Source of the DNA: Plasmodium brasilianum | Lineage: Eukaryota > Apicomplexa > Aconoidasida > Haemosporida > Plasmodiidae | Assembly: GCF_023973825.1 (NCBI RefSeq) | Contig: NC_090123.1 | Span: 1 to 64,000 of the forward strand | DNA length: 64,000 nt | Direction: 5' to 3' | Part shown: positions 26,857 to 40,137 of the stretch, piece after piece | How positions within the stretch are numbered: the stretch's first letter is position 1 | Layout of the letters: every line of letters starts with the position of its first letter | Notes under the pieces: generated by a model | The model's database searches: none | Told to the model about the DNA's origin: nothing | The model's input: the letters and a program-made list of their open reading frames with translations, nothing else | Position numbers and translations under genes: made by a program

Positions 26857-29800
26857 TTCTATGATTCTCTTTCAATTTTACGATGTCCTAAATTAAAAAA
26901 TTTAAATTATACATATATAATAATGTATGTATAAATAACACAATATATATTATAATGAAGTGTTTAGTGCTCTTTTTTCTTTTTTTAGTATTTTTATCTA
27001 TCTCAATATTTCTTAATTAAATATGTCACCTAATTTATTTTATAATGTAAATTATAATTTTATCGTTTTTATTACATTATTATAATTAATTGAACCTAAA
27101 TAAATTAAGTGTTGACGCAATGTAACAATAAGTGGTGAAAAATAATTAATATGCGATGTAAAACAACTTCATTATATATATATTAAATTAAAATTAACAT
27201 ATTTCTTTAGTAGGAAATAATTTGTTTAATATAAAAATTTAACGGGGAATTATTTTATTTCTGTTCAAGCACTTTTGTACTTTTAAATAATTTTTTGCAG
27301 CCTACTATAATTATCTAACGAAATTACAAAATGTTTTTTTTTTTTGTTATAGTAATTATTCCATTACCAAGAATAAACTATTTCCACTGAAACTATATCT
27401 TTTATTATAGTTAGATAAATGAAATCATACATGCATTATTATCCTTAACCAAATGTATATTAAATTATTAAATATATATTAATGAAAGTGTAATATTACA
27501 AAAATAAAAAAAGGAAACAAATAAAAAAAATTATTTTTAATTTATTAATATAAAATGCATATATTTATTTTAATTATAATTTATTTTTTCTGTAGGTATA
27601 CTATGTAAAAAACTAAAATTTTTTTGATTTCTTTAGAGTCTATATTAGGTAAAAAATCAAATTTTAATTTTTTTTTTCATTTCACTGTTTCCATTCTGCA
27701 TTTCTTCTCACACGCTAAAGTATTAACATTTAAATAAAACAATGAGATGAATTATTTTTAAAATAATTTCTAATTAAAAAAAATATCTGTTAATTTTCTT
27801 AAATATAAGGACAAAAATATTCTAATTTTTTAATTATAATGAAATTATTATTTCATATTTAACTGAACAAAAAATTAAATTAATCTGAATAATAAATGTT
27901 AAATATGGAAAAATATCTTTCAATATCTATTTAATATTATATAGTTACTAAAGTAATGATGAAATTAACCTCACCATATTACATAATTAACAGGTTTTCT
28001 TTAAAATTTCCCATGAATTTTTTTCTTTTTAATGATAAATGTACTAAAATATAATTTATATTATAAATAAAGAAAATGTTAAAGATTATTTTTTTACGTT
28101 TTTGAGTATGTTTCTTTGCAATATAACATTATAAAAATTCTTTCTATTAAATATGAAAATTTTAGCATGCTAATATCAAGTTAAATAAAAATATAACGCA
28201 TTAAAATAAATAAATAATTATTATAGTTCATATATATACAAAGCAGTTTTCTTTTCATTCTGAAATATTCGAAATTAAAAAGAAATATTTTACTTTTTTT
28301 TATTTTAATTTATTTTTTTCTCATTTTATTTTTACATAAATTAATCTTTTATTTACCGCGAAAATGTAATATTTTTATTTTTTATTATCTATTATAGATT
28401 TCCTTCATAGTATATACATGTATAAATTAATTTTCCCTTTTTAACGAAATTGCAATAAATATAAATATATAATTATAATTATAAAATTGTACCTCGAAAA
28501 AAAATAATAATTTTAAATATTTTTTATAAATAGAATTTCATTTAATTTACATATATTTATTTATTTATTTATTTATCTTAAATATTTAATTTAAACAGGG
28601 TTTTTAACAATTCTTCTGATTAATCTGCTTAGTAAAGTTATTCATAAACTTATTCAGAATTAACGAATAATAATATTTTTAACGTCACATCATGTTAATA
28701 AAATATTTTATTTATTTTAACTGTTAGATATTCTCCTTAAGTTTTATTTTAAAAATTTTTTCGCGAAACATTTTAGACTATTTTTTTTAGAATATAGGAA
28801 ATTTATAACCTTTGTTATGTAACGTATACTACTAATAATCATTATTCAGATACATAATATAACTATTATTACATATATAATGTTTTTTATAATATTCATA
28901 TATTTGTATTTATTAAGTAAAACGTGTTATACATAAATAAATTATTCTCCCTAAACTAATTAATTTATTAATATATACTAGTTAAAAAATGTTCTTTATA
29001 CAATGTCTTGCATGTTCCAATTGGGAGTAAGCTCCAGGGGACAATGATAAAAAAAAATTTTATTTTTTCAATGAAAGTTGTAATATTTTGGATTATTTTT
29101 AAAATATATTCTTTTTATATTTAGTAATCAAATTACATTTTTTTATATAATAAGCTGTAATATACTATATGAAAACTATAACTATAAAAAATCCAAAAAT
29201 TTATAATATTTTCGAAAGTGTCGATAAAATTTGATAACACATAATATAATATTACTGATAGTTTAATTACTTTAAAAATTATATATATAATAGAAATAGA
29301 TATCTATATTAATTAAATAGACTTTTTTTATTTTAAGTATATATAATGAGATATTCTTTATAAGAATAACAAATTTATATGTAATATTTTTAATAACGTT
29401 TATATTTAATAAATAATTAAATATATAATTATAATGTTTGAATGTATATTCATGGAATATTAATTTAAAAAATATATAAAAATTAAAAGTTATTTATGTG
29501 TTAAATAAATGCTAAAATGTGTTTCATGTAAAAATTTTATTAATGAAATAAGTGAAATTTATTAAAGAAATATATTTATCACATAAAACAGTTCCATTCC
29601 TCTTTCTAAATATATATTTATTCTTTGTATAACCTACTTGTCTATATATATTGATATGTTGAAAATAATTAAATACAACACTTATTGTTAAAATTATACT
29701 ATATAATTCAATAGATGTGAACATGAAATTATGATCACATGCTTTTAATTAGTTGAATAGATAAACAAATAAAATAACATTGAAACATAAAGATTTAACA

Positions 29801-31654
29801 CCTTTTAATAAATATATTATATTTATATAGTCATTATAATCCTATATCACAAAATATATTTTCTATAGTATTCTGTTAGTTATTGTGATATTGTAAGTCC
29901 CTCATTAGAGGTTTAATATATATTTTTACACATTATAATCATAATAATAAAGCTAGCATATTATAATTATTAGCTGTGTTAAAATAAATTAATTTGTACA
30001 GATACATACTGTATAAACATAAAGCATAAAATCTATCACTATATAACATTTATTAATATATTATTTTCTAGAATATCCTTAATATACATATGTTTCTACT
30101 AATACTTTAAAAGTATATATAGCCAGTAATAGTCATCCAAAAATATTTCACTAAATATTTATCCTAATACTAATTACATTTAAAATATATTCATATATCA
30201 AGTTTCGCATTCATTATATTACAAAATAAACGAAATTATAATTAAACGAAGGAAAATATTCCAAGATAGTTATCAATTAGCTAATTCATTTAATATATAG
30301 TATCAGGACATATAAAAATTTAGCATATAAATAAAAATTAATAAAAAATTAAAACATCTTAAAAATAGTTAAATTAATAATCACATTTAAATATTTCTTT
30401 TAATTCCTATTAGCTAATATCTTTGTTTATTATATAATAAAGTAAGTGTCCAACAACTATTATAATTAGGTTATAAAGTAGTAGAACCCAAATTTATAAT
30501 AAAAAAAATTGTATAAAACAAAACAAGTAATATATATAATTCATAAAATAAGACTTCTAGTGTTTTCAATTCGATAATTTTGTCAAAATCCATGATTTAA
30601 ATAATTCATTATATCTAATGTAAATATTAGTAAAATACGAAAATAATAGCACTTATCTTATCAGGAAAGGATATATAAACATTCCATTATTTAATCCAAA
30701 ATAAATTTTATTTAGAAAAAAATCCAACAAATTATACATTAATATTTACTTAATTTATGCACAATAATATAATCTTTTAATGATATAAATAATATATAAA
30801 ATATATAGATTATTTAAATGAATTTTCAATATAATATATACTCATGTAAATTGTGAAACATTGAGTAAGCAATACTATTATGTAAACAAATAATTTAATA
30901 GTTAGCTTAAAAATTTCCTTTAATTGTACTGATTTAGAATCTCAAAGTTTGTAAGCATTTATAAATAATCCATAATTAAAAAGTACAATAATTCATGATA
31001 TATCTATAATTACATATTTAGACTATGCAAAAAATTACGTCCTTTAAAAAGACTTTTACATTTGGTAAATTATATAAAATATTACACATAAAATATATTT
31101 AATAGAATAAATATTAACATTCTTTTTGGGTAAAAAAATTTTTTTATATGTATTAATATAATCCAGATCATTTATATACACACAATGAATGCAAAAACAT
31201 CACATTTATTGCTAACATTACTATAATAATACTTTTTTTTAAAGAACCTAAACAAATAATCTTTTTAGTATTGATCAGAAAAAAATAAAAATTAGTCAAA
31301 TAAAATGTGTTACATTCCAATTAAATTACATGAATTATTCTATTATATATTAATTTTAACGCAAATATATAGATATTATTCACGAAATCTATTTTGACAC
31401 ATAGATGTGTATATGGAGACAAGATATTTGATTAAGCTTAAGTCGTTCCTTAAAATAAAAATTGAAGAATATTCAAACAGTCAAAAGTTAAAATTAACAC
31501 AAAAACTAAGAAAATAATTATTTATTGCTTCTCAATAAAAACCCGATATATTTAGCTGTACTTATTAAATATAAGTAGTATTTTTATGGTTGTTTAGTAT
31601 ATCACTGACTATATGACTATATATGTTATGTTCATCCTTACAGAAAAACACATA
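26857..31654. other. Long intergenic gap, no gene seen
   Basis: 4.8 kb of AT-rich DNA without supported genes. A TTTA microsatellite lies at 28556-28575. A GC-richer pocket at 29009-29045 may be a last-exon pir relic on the minus strand (see findings). The 66-residue minus frame at 29524-29724 has no family feature. Confidence 0.6.
28556..28575. repeat. TTTA microsatellite, five units
   Basis: Five perfect TTTA units in intergenic DNA. Confidence 0.9.
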
Positions 31655-32609
31655 TTACCTCTTATTTAATCTTTTTATGAACTTAATGTTCTCATATTTT
31701 ATAACTTTATTATAGTAATAAACCATCCCTAATATAAATACAACAACAAATATAAGGAAGGGTACGCAATAAATCAAAATAGGTGATTTAAATATTATTT
31801 CTATTGAACTCCATCCACCTGTTCTTAAAAATGTAGCCAAAATTCCCTCTACCTGATCACTTTGACCTCCTGTAATTGTCTTTGGGTATACCAGGCTTAA
31901 TAAACCCAACAAACCACCACCTGTAAATGTCTCTAATGAAATATCTAATACGGGCACAATCAATACCAAGAAAAATAACAAAAGTAAAGCAATTCTTATT
32001 CTGCGTTTTTTACGTGCTAATTTTTTATATTCCTTATTTTCAAATGGATTTATGTTTTTAATGTAATCTTTATATTCAAGTTTTTTAAATATTTTTTTTT
32101 CAAAATCAAAATATTTTTTTGTTTTAGGTATAACACATTTATTCTTCTTAACAGTTTTACCTAATTCCTCCATATATAACGAACTCCTAAATAATTGTTT
32201 GCGTTTTCCCTTTGTTCCTTTTTTATTTTTAGATATATATTTTTTTTTTCTCACTACATTATTTGGTATTTCTTCGTTAATATATGCAAGACATGAACCC
32301 TTATTCCGTTTATATTCTCCTAATAATCGATAATTTTCTTTATTTAATATTCGATGAATATTACATTTTTCATCCAAACTTTTAATAAAAAGGCTCTAAA
32401 AAAAAAGAAAAAAGTAAATATTTCTTATTCAAATGCAAAAATATTCTCATCCTACAAAAAACATTAAGAAAAACAAACAATAACAATATAAGTAATGCAA
32501 ATGTATATGAATAGTGTTAACATACCGTGTCATTGTAAAAATGACATATCCAAATTAAAAGTATAAACGTTGAAATTTTAATAAACAGTAACGTAATTTT
32601 TTGTTCCAT
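31655..32609 (-). CDS. fam-l exported protein with canonical PEXEL
   Basis: Seen: exon 1 (32609-32526) encodes MEQKITLLFIKISTFILLI then WICHFYNDT and ends at GTATGT. Exon 2 starts at 32395 after a T-rich TTTTAG and reads SLFIKSLDEKCN in phase to the stop at 31655. Product 274 residues. RLLGE at residues 51-55 fits RxLxE, the PEXEL export motif cleaved by plasmepsin V. The middle is lysine-rich (KKYFDFEKKIFKKLEYKDYI), followed by helices at about 162-181 (ALLLLFFLVLIVPVLDISL) and 233-255, with a basic tail. Known: fam-l proteins are exported to the host cell. Intact at all junctions. A motif copy lies 403 bases upstream, and a second fam-l gene lies 2 kb upstream in the same orientation. Confidence 0.92.
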
Positions 32610-33007
32610 CATATATATATCTAAAGTTTTAATATATTTAAAAAGAATTATATATATGATAATGTATTATATATTCAATCAAAAATAATACTACATATAT
32701 ATTTTCAATTTTTGTTTATTATTTCTTGATACATATATAATTACATATGTATATCTACAATGCATTTTGCAATACGCAGCAGAATAAAATACCATATAAT
32801 ATATTATAAAATTTTAATATTTATGTTATGAATAACAAAATAATTTTAAATAAAATACTATAATTTTAATTCATTCATAATTATTCAAAATATATAAGTT
32901 TGATATTTAATATAGTCCAACAATTAGAAAATTTTCTTATAGTATCTTTTCAAAGTAAAAATATATATGATATAATAATGTTTATAAATGATTATTTCAT
33001 TTACAGC

Positions 33008-33025
33008 ATAAAACGTATAGAATAT
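33008..33025 (-). promoter_or_regulatory. Shared upstream motif copy (candidate)
   Basis: The plus strand reads ATAAAACGTATAGAATATA. The core AACGTA at 33012 is 403 bases upstream of the fam-l ATG at 32609. It is preceded, as in other copies, by TTTTCAAAGTAAAA (about 32948). Confidence 0.4.
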
Positions 33026-33517
33026 AGATCTATTTGCAACATTTTACATATTAGGAAAATAATTTCTAATTTTATTGACGTTTTCCCATTGTTAATTCTA
33101 TTTCTTATGTTATTACACTTTGAAATAACATGTTATCTATTTTATAAAATATTAGTTATTACAATTATACAATAATTCTAATAATTAATGAAGTAGTCAA
33201 TAATTTATACAACTTTTTTTGTTTTGTGAAGTATAACACATTTTTTACTTGCTACATAAACAGGTACTTTAGGTCAAGGTTTACAATATATTTACAAAAT
33301 TCAATTTATAATGTTTTATTAAATCTATAAAAAAATATATATATTTAAGATGTAAATAAATACTTATTTTTCATATTTATGTTATATTTTAGAACGCTTA
33401 ATTTATAATTTAATTTAATATGTAGCATAAATTCTAAATGGAAATGTTTTAAATGAATTTCCTTAATATTTTTACATTTTCACCAATATATATATATGAA
33501 GAATATTAATACATTAG

Positions 33518-33539
33518 AAAAAAAAAAAAAAAAAAAAAA
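33518..33539. repeat. A22 homopolymer
   Basis: Twenty-two consecutive A on the plus strand in intergenic DNA. Confidence 0.9.
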
Positions 33540-34602
33540 GGACACTCTAAAATTAGCAGTTGAATGCTTCAGAGAACTATCATAATTTTAAAATATACCA
33601 AATTTTTAAAATTTATTTATGAGATTAATATACAAGTTACTATATGTACATTAGAAATAAGGACGTTTAACCATATTATTTACCAATATATATTTTTAAC
33701 TATTATCCTGATAAATTTAGAGCTATTAGAGTAGTTTTTGTTTCACCACTTACAAACATATATTGCCAGAAAAATAATAATACACATAAATATTAAACAA
33801 TAAATACAATTAAATAAAAATGCTTCTTTTTAATAATATTTATAACCACAAAAATGATTTATTCAATTATTACTGCTACATAATTGATGTTGAGAAGATA
33901 ATGATAATCATAAAATCATGGTATTCCAAAAATATTTCTGAAAAAATCCTAAATAAAAATTTATTTTATTTTTCTTTTAAATAAATATTAATTTTCCAGC
34001 GAATAAATTAAAAAATTAAGAACAAAGAAAAACCATGAAAATTAAAATAGCATTTTAAAGTTCAAAAAATAAATAAATATACACATACAATAAAAATCTT
34101 CCCTTCCTTTCATTATGTATAAAATAAGGCAAGTTTATCATAAATTTTAAAATAATAAATCACTTTCCTAATGACCGGAATAAATAGTAATATTATACTA
34201 GAAAATAGTAAAAAATATAAAGCAGCAATATTTACAGTTAAAATATAAATTAACAAATGAATTCAATAAAATATCATTAATTGTAATGTTACATATTAAT
34301 TTTAATGCATAAATATATATTTTTCATTGAAAATTTTATATAAACAGAAATATATATATTAAGCTATAATAATTAATTCAGGTGAAAGAATAAAATTATA
34401 TTACATATAAAAAACATTCAAACATTCATATTTACAAAAAAAATAAAAACATATTTTTTTTTAATTTGCATACAAATACTACTGCATATATGTAGCATCG
34501 TATATAAAATATATGCAATTGTTCCTATATTTAATATGTCAATAAAGATATTACATGCAGTATATACCATTACACGTTTCCTTATTTAAATAAACATATA
34601 CT

Positions 34603-35576
34603 TTACCACTCATAGAACGTTTCCAAGGACTTAATTTGTTTATGTTTTATGATTTTTCTATAATAACAAAAAATTCCTAGAATAAGCATAATAGCCAATA
34701 TTAAAATAGGTACACAATATATTAGAATACTAGATACTTTTAATGCTGTAGTTGAATTCTTTGAACAAAAAGAGCTCAATGAAGGGGTATCTACGCCTCC
34801 AGAGCCAGCTTGAAGAGACTGAGAATCAGACGTAGAACTATATCCTAATATCTGACATAATAATGTCAATAAATAAATTGAATTATTAGAATTACTTAAT
34901 GATAAATCTAATATAGGTATCATTAACACCACCACGAATAATAGTAAAAGTAAAAAAAGTCGTAATCCGTATTTTTTACGCTTTAATTTTTTGTAATTCT
35001 TATCATTAATTAACATCATTTTTTTAAAAAAAGCTTTATCATTAAGTCCATTCATTATTTTTTTTTCATAATAATTATATGATTTATGCAACATGGTTGA
35101 TTTATTTTTCATAAGTTGCTTAATCAATTTTTCCTTAATTAATGCACTTCTATATAATTTTTCTTTATTTTCTTTGTTCCATTTTTCATTATCAGTTGTA
35201 AATAATTGTTTTTTATTTTTTTTTTTATTATATGATATCTTTAATTCTAAATCACCAACATTTGCAAAAATACCTTTTACACAATTTCCTAATAATCGAT
35301 AAATTCGAGTATCTAATTTTTTATCAGAACCATAATTCTCATCCAAAATTTTGTTAAACCTGCTCTAAAAAAAAACGTAAATATTTCATATATGAATGGA
35401 TAAATATTCCCATTTAAAAATAAATAATTAATAAAAATAAACAGTAAAATTATAAATAATACAAATGCCCTCAAAAAATTTTACCATACCATGTAACTGT
35501 AAAAATGACACATCCAAATTAAGAGGATAAACAAAAAAATTTTGATAAAAAAAATAAACATAATATTTTGTTCCAT
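34603..35576 (-). CDS. fam-l exported protein, two exons, intact
   Basis: Seen: exon 1 (35576-35490) encodes MEQNIMFIFFIKIFLFILLI then WMCHFYSYM, donor GTATGG. Exon 2 starts at 35364 after TTTTTAG and reads SRFNKILDENYG in phase to the stop at 34603. Product 282 residues. At the PEXEL position (52-56) the sequence is RLLGN, with N where E, Q or D is expected. The middle contains YYEKKIMNGLNDKAFFKKM, a fam-l feature. Two helices lie at about 163-185 (FLLLLLFVVVLMIPILDLSL) and 240-264, separated by a serine-rich loop with four glycines near GSGG, and a basic tail follows. Closest in layout to the fam-l gene at 31655; tandem in the same orientation, so probably a local duplication. Whether RLLGN still supports export is unknown. 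Confidence 0.9.
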
Positions 35577-38500
35577 GCTATAGATGACTTATATTGAAAT
35601 ATATGCAATAAAAAAAAAAATTTAACATCAAGTTATACACTTCCAACAATAAAAAAATAAATCTTTTATTTTAATGCTTTTTTTTAAAAAATTAACATAT
35701 AGAGCATATTTCATTACTTAATCTAAAAAAAAAATACCAAAAAAAGGATGCTAAAAAATTTTATAATTAATATTATTTATAAAAAATTAACTTTAAACAA
35801 AATTATTTAACTTCAATTCATTCGCATATATTCACAAAATATAACTTAATTACATATTACAGTGATTAAACTATTTCTTTTTGTGATTTTTAATTATTAG
35901 AAATTATTGAATTTATTTACAATATACAATGTATATAATATAGGTATATACTACTGTTCTAGATATTTCTAGAATAATTATTATTTTTAAGCTTTTCTAC
36001 TAAATATTCTAATCTTATAAATATTATATTTCGGAAAAAGTAGTTAATAATGATAAAAAAAGTATTAGTTTTTACAACAATGAAGCAAAAGTAACAATAA
36101 GTTCAAAATATCTAGATTTTGTGAAAATTTCCGTATTTTACTGATTATAACGCGTGCTTTTTTTTATGGTTCATAATATCTTTAAAAAGTCATATTTGTT
36201 ATACAATTCATAATATATTAAGATATATACATTTAAAAAAGGAATTATAAATTTTTTTTATTTTTGTATAATAATCATTGAAAATTATTATTTTTTGTTT
36301 TGTTTATATGCTTATTTGTAAATAACATATTTTTATACTTACGAATTATTTTATTTTTTTAATTAAACAAATATATTTATAAAAAATGTAAGAAAAAAAA
36401 ACATGGTATAATACCCACATAAATTGTGTAAAAATCAGAATAATTTTGTTTCAGTAGTGCATTTTTTTAACCCTATCTTGAATAAAAATAAAAATCCTTT
36501 TTCTTCTTAATTTTTTTTTTATAAAAATTCAAAACATTTTTATAAAAGTAAACTAAATCAACAATTGCTTAACTTCACTAATATTATCATTAATATAGGC
36601 AACATGTAATTTATTTGTGATATATTTTATTAGACAAAATTAATGATCTCTTACATATATTATTACTAAATATTATCTATAGGCTAATATATCTGAAATT
36701 TTTTACGAATATTTTGAAGCATAAAATAAAATTATTTTATACGCACATGTATAACATTTACGGAAAGGAATATAAATTACGTAAAGTATTATAACATTTA
36801 ATAATACCAAAAAAAATGAAAAAGTATTAAGGAATATATTAAAATGTTTCTTTGCAAAGTAGTGAAGTTTTTTACATACATTTTTCCATATATTTACCTT
36901 AATATTTCTAGATAGAACTATATTTTTGCAAAAAAAAAAATAAAATATATATATGCTATTTTATATTCTAAGCAATGCACTCTTATATATGCATATAGTA
37001 CAATTAGAAAAATAATATTAAAATTAATTTTGCATGTCAATTTTAGTTTACAAGATAGCACTTTTAAGAAAATAAAGTATCATCTAAAAGGCTCGTATAT
37101 AAATTTAATCAAAAATAATATATATTATACTCACATAATTGAATCCTCTACCCAAAATACAATATAATATTTTAATTAGAATATACTGGAGTTAATAGCA
37201 TTAATAAATACATAATTTCATATAGAATAACTTACAATAAAAAATAATATAGTTCAAAAAAACAAAATTTATTGAACAAAAAATTTAGTAAAACTTAGGA
37301 AATTATTTTTTCTATGGATATTTTTCTTTAAAATGTTTACATTAATATAAGGCTTTTACGATTTATACATAAATACTCCGAAATAATATATTAAATTGTA
37401 ACTCTTATACAACTAATATAAATGAAATAAATTTGATGTTTTATAAAATATAACTGTCAGAGCAGAAATATTTATACGTGTACGTTTTTATCCCATACTC
37501 TTTGTTGCATTTAGCGCCAGGGGTAATTATAAAAATATTATATATTAAATATATCATTTTAATTATATAATAATAATTTACAGAAGTTTTCCTAAGAAAA
37601 TTACTTTTATAAAAAATAAATAATTAAAAAGAAAAAAAAATGGTAGGTCAAAGATGTTCAGATATTGTATTTTTTTTTTTCATTTCTATATTTTTATTTC
37701 TCTTGTAACATTTTCATACTATTTTTACTACAGTATTTATATTAAACATAATTTATTTTATTTATATTTTGACTGCATATTATATGTTTTTAAAAAATAA
37801 TATATAATGTAAAATTACAAGAACAATACTTAATTTTTAATCTTTTTTATTTAATATGAGTTTGATTTTTGTGCAACATTACTTTTATATTTCCTATAAA
37901 AATAAAAATTCACCTATTACAGCTAATTATATGCATTAGATTTTTTATAGCATAATAATTACCATAAACTTATTTATCATAGAAAATACTAAAATCTCAT
38001 TTTTCTACGGTGTCTATTCAAATTTTTTTTAATTACTTGATTACTTCTATGTTTATATAACATTTTTCTTTAACACAAAAACTTAAAGAATACAATGTAG
38101 ATGTAGTATGTATGTATAGAAGTATTCATGTCAAAAACTAAAATTACATTTGTCATTTTTCCCCTGTAACTTTTTGTTATATATATTAAGAGATAGTGAA
38201 AAATTTATATTTACATATTTATATAAAAAGTTGTTTCATTTAATTTAATAACATGTGCTATTTCCAATATACGCCTTTATATAGTAGAATTTATAATATA
38301 TATAAAAACTTATTTTATTGTTTATTATACGTTCTACTATTAGTGTATAATATATAAACTGTTTCACACGTGCACATTTCTTATCTTATAATAACAATTA
38401 TTTACAATGCACTGTTGCAAAGAATAAAATATCTTTTTTATTCTTTGTACTACTTTAAATTATGAGTTATGTGCGTGCTATTATATATATAAAATATTTA

Positions 38501-38894
38501 ATTTTAGTAAACTCAATAAATGCAAATATTTTAATACATTTTTAATATCATTTAGTGTAATTATATATACACTAGAAAAACAAAATATATGGAATTTTCT
38601 GATCTAACACTCCATACTTTTGATTTCTTGTAATTCTCTATATATTTTAATTGTTAATCTTTTTTACAAAGATAATATATCAATAAAGCATTCTTAAATA
38701 AGATAAATTAATATATCGTTTGCTATATCAGAGTTTACTGTCTACTGGTATATATGTTCTAATTTATGTATTTGTTTTCTTTTTTTTTTTATTTTTTACT
38801 TTTTCATTAGATGATTATATTGAAAAATATTCTTGTTAAAATTATTATTCATAGTATAAATTCAATATTTTCTTTCCCTTTCTTAAAAGATTAC
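35577..38894. other. Intergenic, no gene seen
   Basis: No coding signal supported. A degenerate copy of the shared upstream motif (AATGTATATAATATA at 35928) lies 352 bases before the fam-l start. A GC-richer pocket is at 37490-37530. Confidence 0.6.
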
Positions 38895-40137
38895 TCATGT
38901 AGCATAATACGCTACATTTAACTGTCTTCTATCCAAATTTGATTTTCTTTGTTCATACATGTATTCTGTTAATTCTAGTGTATCTGTATCTTCCAAATTA
39001 CGTCTACTTGATTTTTTCTTTAATATTCGAGTATGCATCCACGACCAAATTGGAGTAAACTATTATTCAAATGATAAATATAATATGGTTATATAATAAT
39101 TATTTCATATTTACTTTTTATTTATTTATCTATTAAACAATATATATAGCAGTAAATTAGAATATTTAAATTTATAAATTATATTAATAGTTACTTTATA
39201 CAAGAGGAAGCCAAGGAAGAATATTACAATAAAAGGTATAACAATGTACGGAAGAATTTGAGAAGAACCAAAGGTTGATGGATTAATTACAAATTCTTGG
39301 TCAATATGAGCAGTATTATATGGACTTGAAACTTGTTTTTCTGCGGAAACTTCATTAATTATGCATGTCAAACGAGATAACTTTTCATTAAAACAACTGG
39401 GAATATGATTTTTTAGTTGCATAATATACGGATCAAATCTTGTTTTTGCACAGTCATACAGTTCATTATAAGTATTATCAGCATTAACAAGATAGGCACT
39501 AAATTTATTGTTACACATATTATTATGTTTTTCCAGTGTACTCTTAATGGAAACGTGATCTTTGCAATAATCATAAGCAATCTTCATTTTTTCAAACGTC
39601 TCCTTATTAGTATCTTTAAAAAAAGTACATTTGCATTTACCACGCTCATAAAGAATATTTGAAATATCATTAAGTATTCCAATAACTTTAGAAAATGAAT
39701 CCTCCTCTAATTTACTTAATAATAATTCATTGCCTAACCAATAGTACAAATTATGACACTGTCCTTTACAATCCTTGTCATCTAAAGTAAGAGCTACATA
39801 ACATAAAGCACTTAAAAGCTTATCTTGAACACTTTTAATTTTTTCATAATTATTTAATTGAGCCTTTTTTTCTGGAAATTCACTATTATCTTCAAACGCA
39901 AAGCAATAATTATAAGTTGACTCAAATTTTTTTCTATAATAAATTTTAGATGGTAGTGATTGTATAAAACTTTCCTTAGAGTTAATAAAATAAAAAAAAA
40001 AAAAAAAAATTTATGTATATAGAAAAGCCAAATCTTCAGAATTATTTTATTAATGTAGTTCATAAGAAAAAGAATATTCCAATGAATATATATAAATTAC
40101 AATTTAAGATGATATGAACCTGCAGGATACCGGGCAT
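38895..40137 (-). CDS. pir: PIR protein, three exons, intact
   Basis: Seen: exon 1 (40137-40120) encodes MPGILQ, six codons, ending at GTTCAT. Exon 2 (39974-39195) follows a T-rich tract ending CTCTAAG, starts ESFIQSLPSKIYYRKKFEST and is open. Exon 3 (39059-38895) follows AATAATAG and encodes 54 residues starting FTPIWSWMHTRILKKKSSRR. All junctions are phase 0; product 320 residues. The ectodomain holds the PIR pattern CKGQCHNLYYWLGNEL and spaced cysteines (CKCTFF, YCKDH, MCNNK, DCAK, SCF, TC). A helix (about 247-265, ILPYIVIPFIVIFFLGFLLY) is followed by the basic tail. Known: PIR proteins are variant proteins at the infected-cell surface or exported. This is a short PIR compared with the 504-residue one at 25066. 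Confidence 0.92.

Larger units (their letters stand above)
32610..34602. other. Intergenic between two fam-l genes
   Basis: No gene supported. The 91-residue plus frame at 32900-33175 lies inside the 5' flank and spans the shared motif, so it is treated as chance. A run of 22 A is at 33518-33539. Confidence 0.6.

Noticed and set aside
32900..33175. 91-residue plus-strand frame upstream of a fam-l gene
   Set aside because: Lies across the conserved 5' flank and shared motif of the minus-strand gene; no homologous frame is apparent in the other flank copies.
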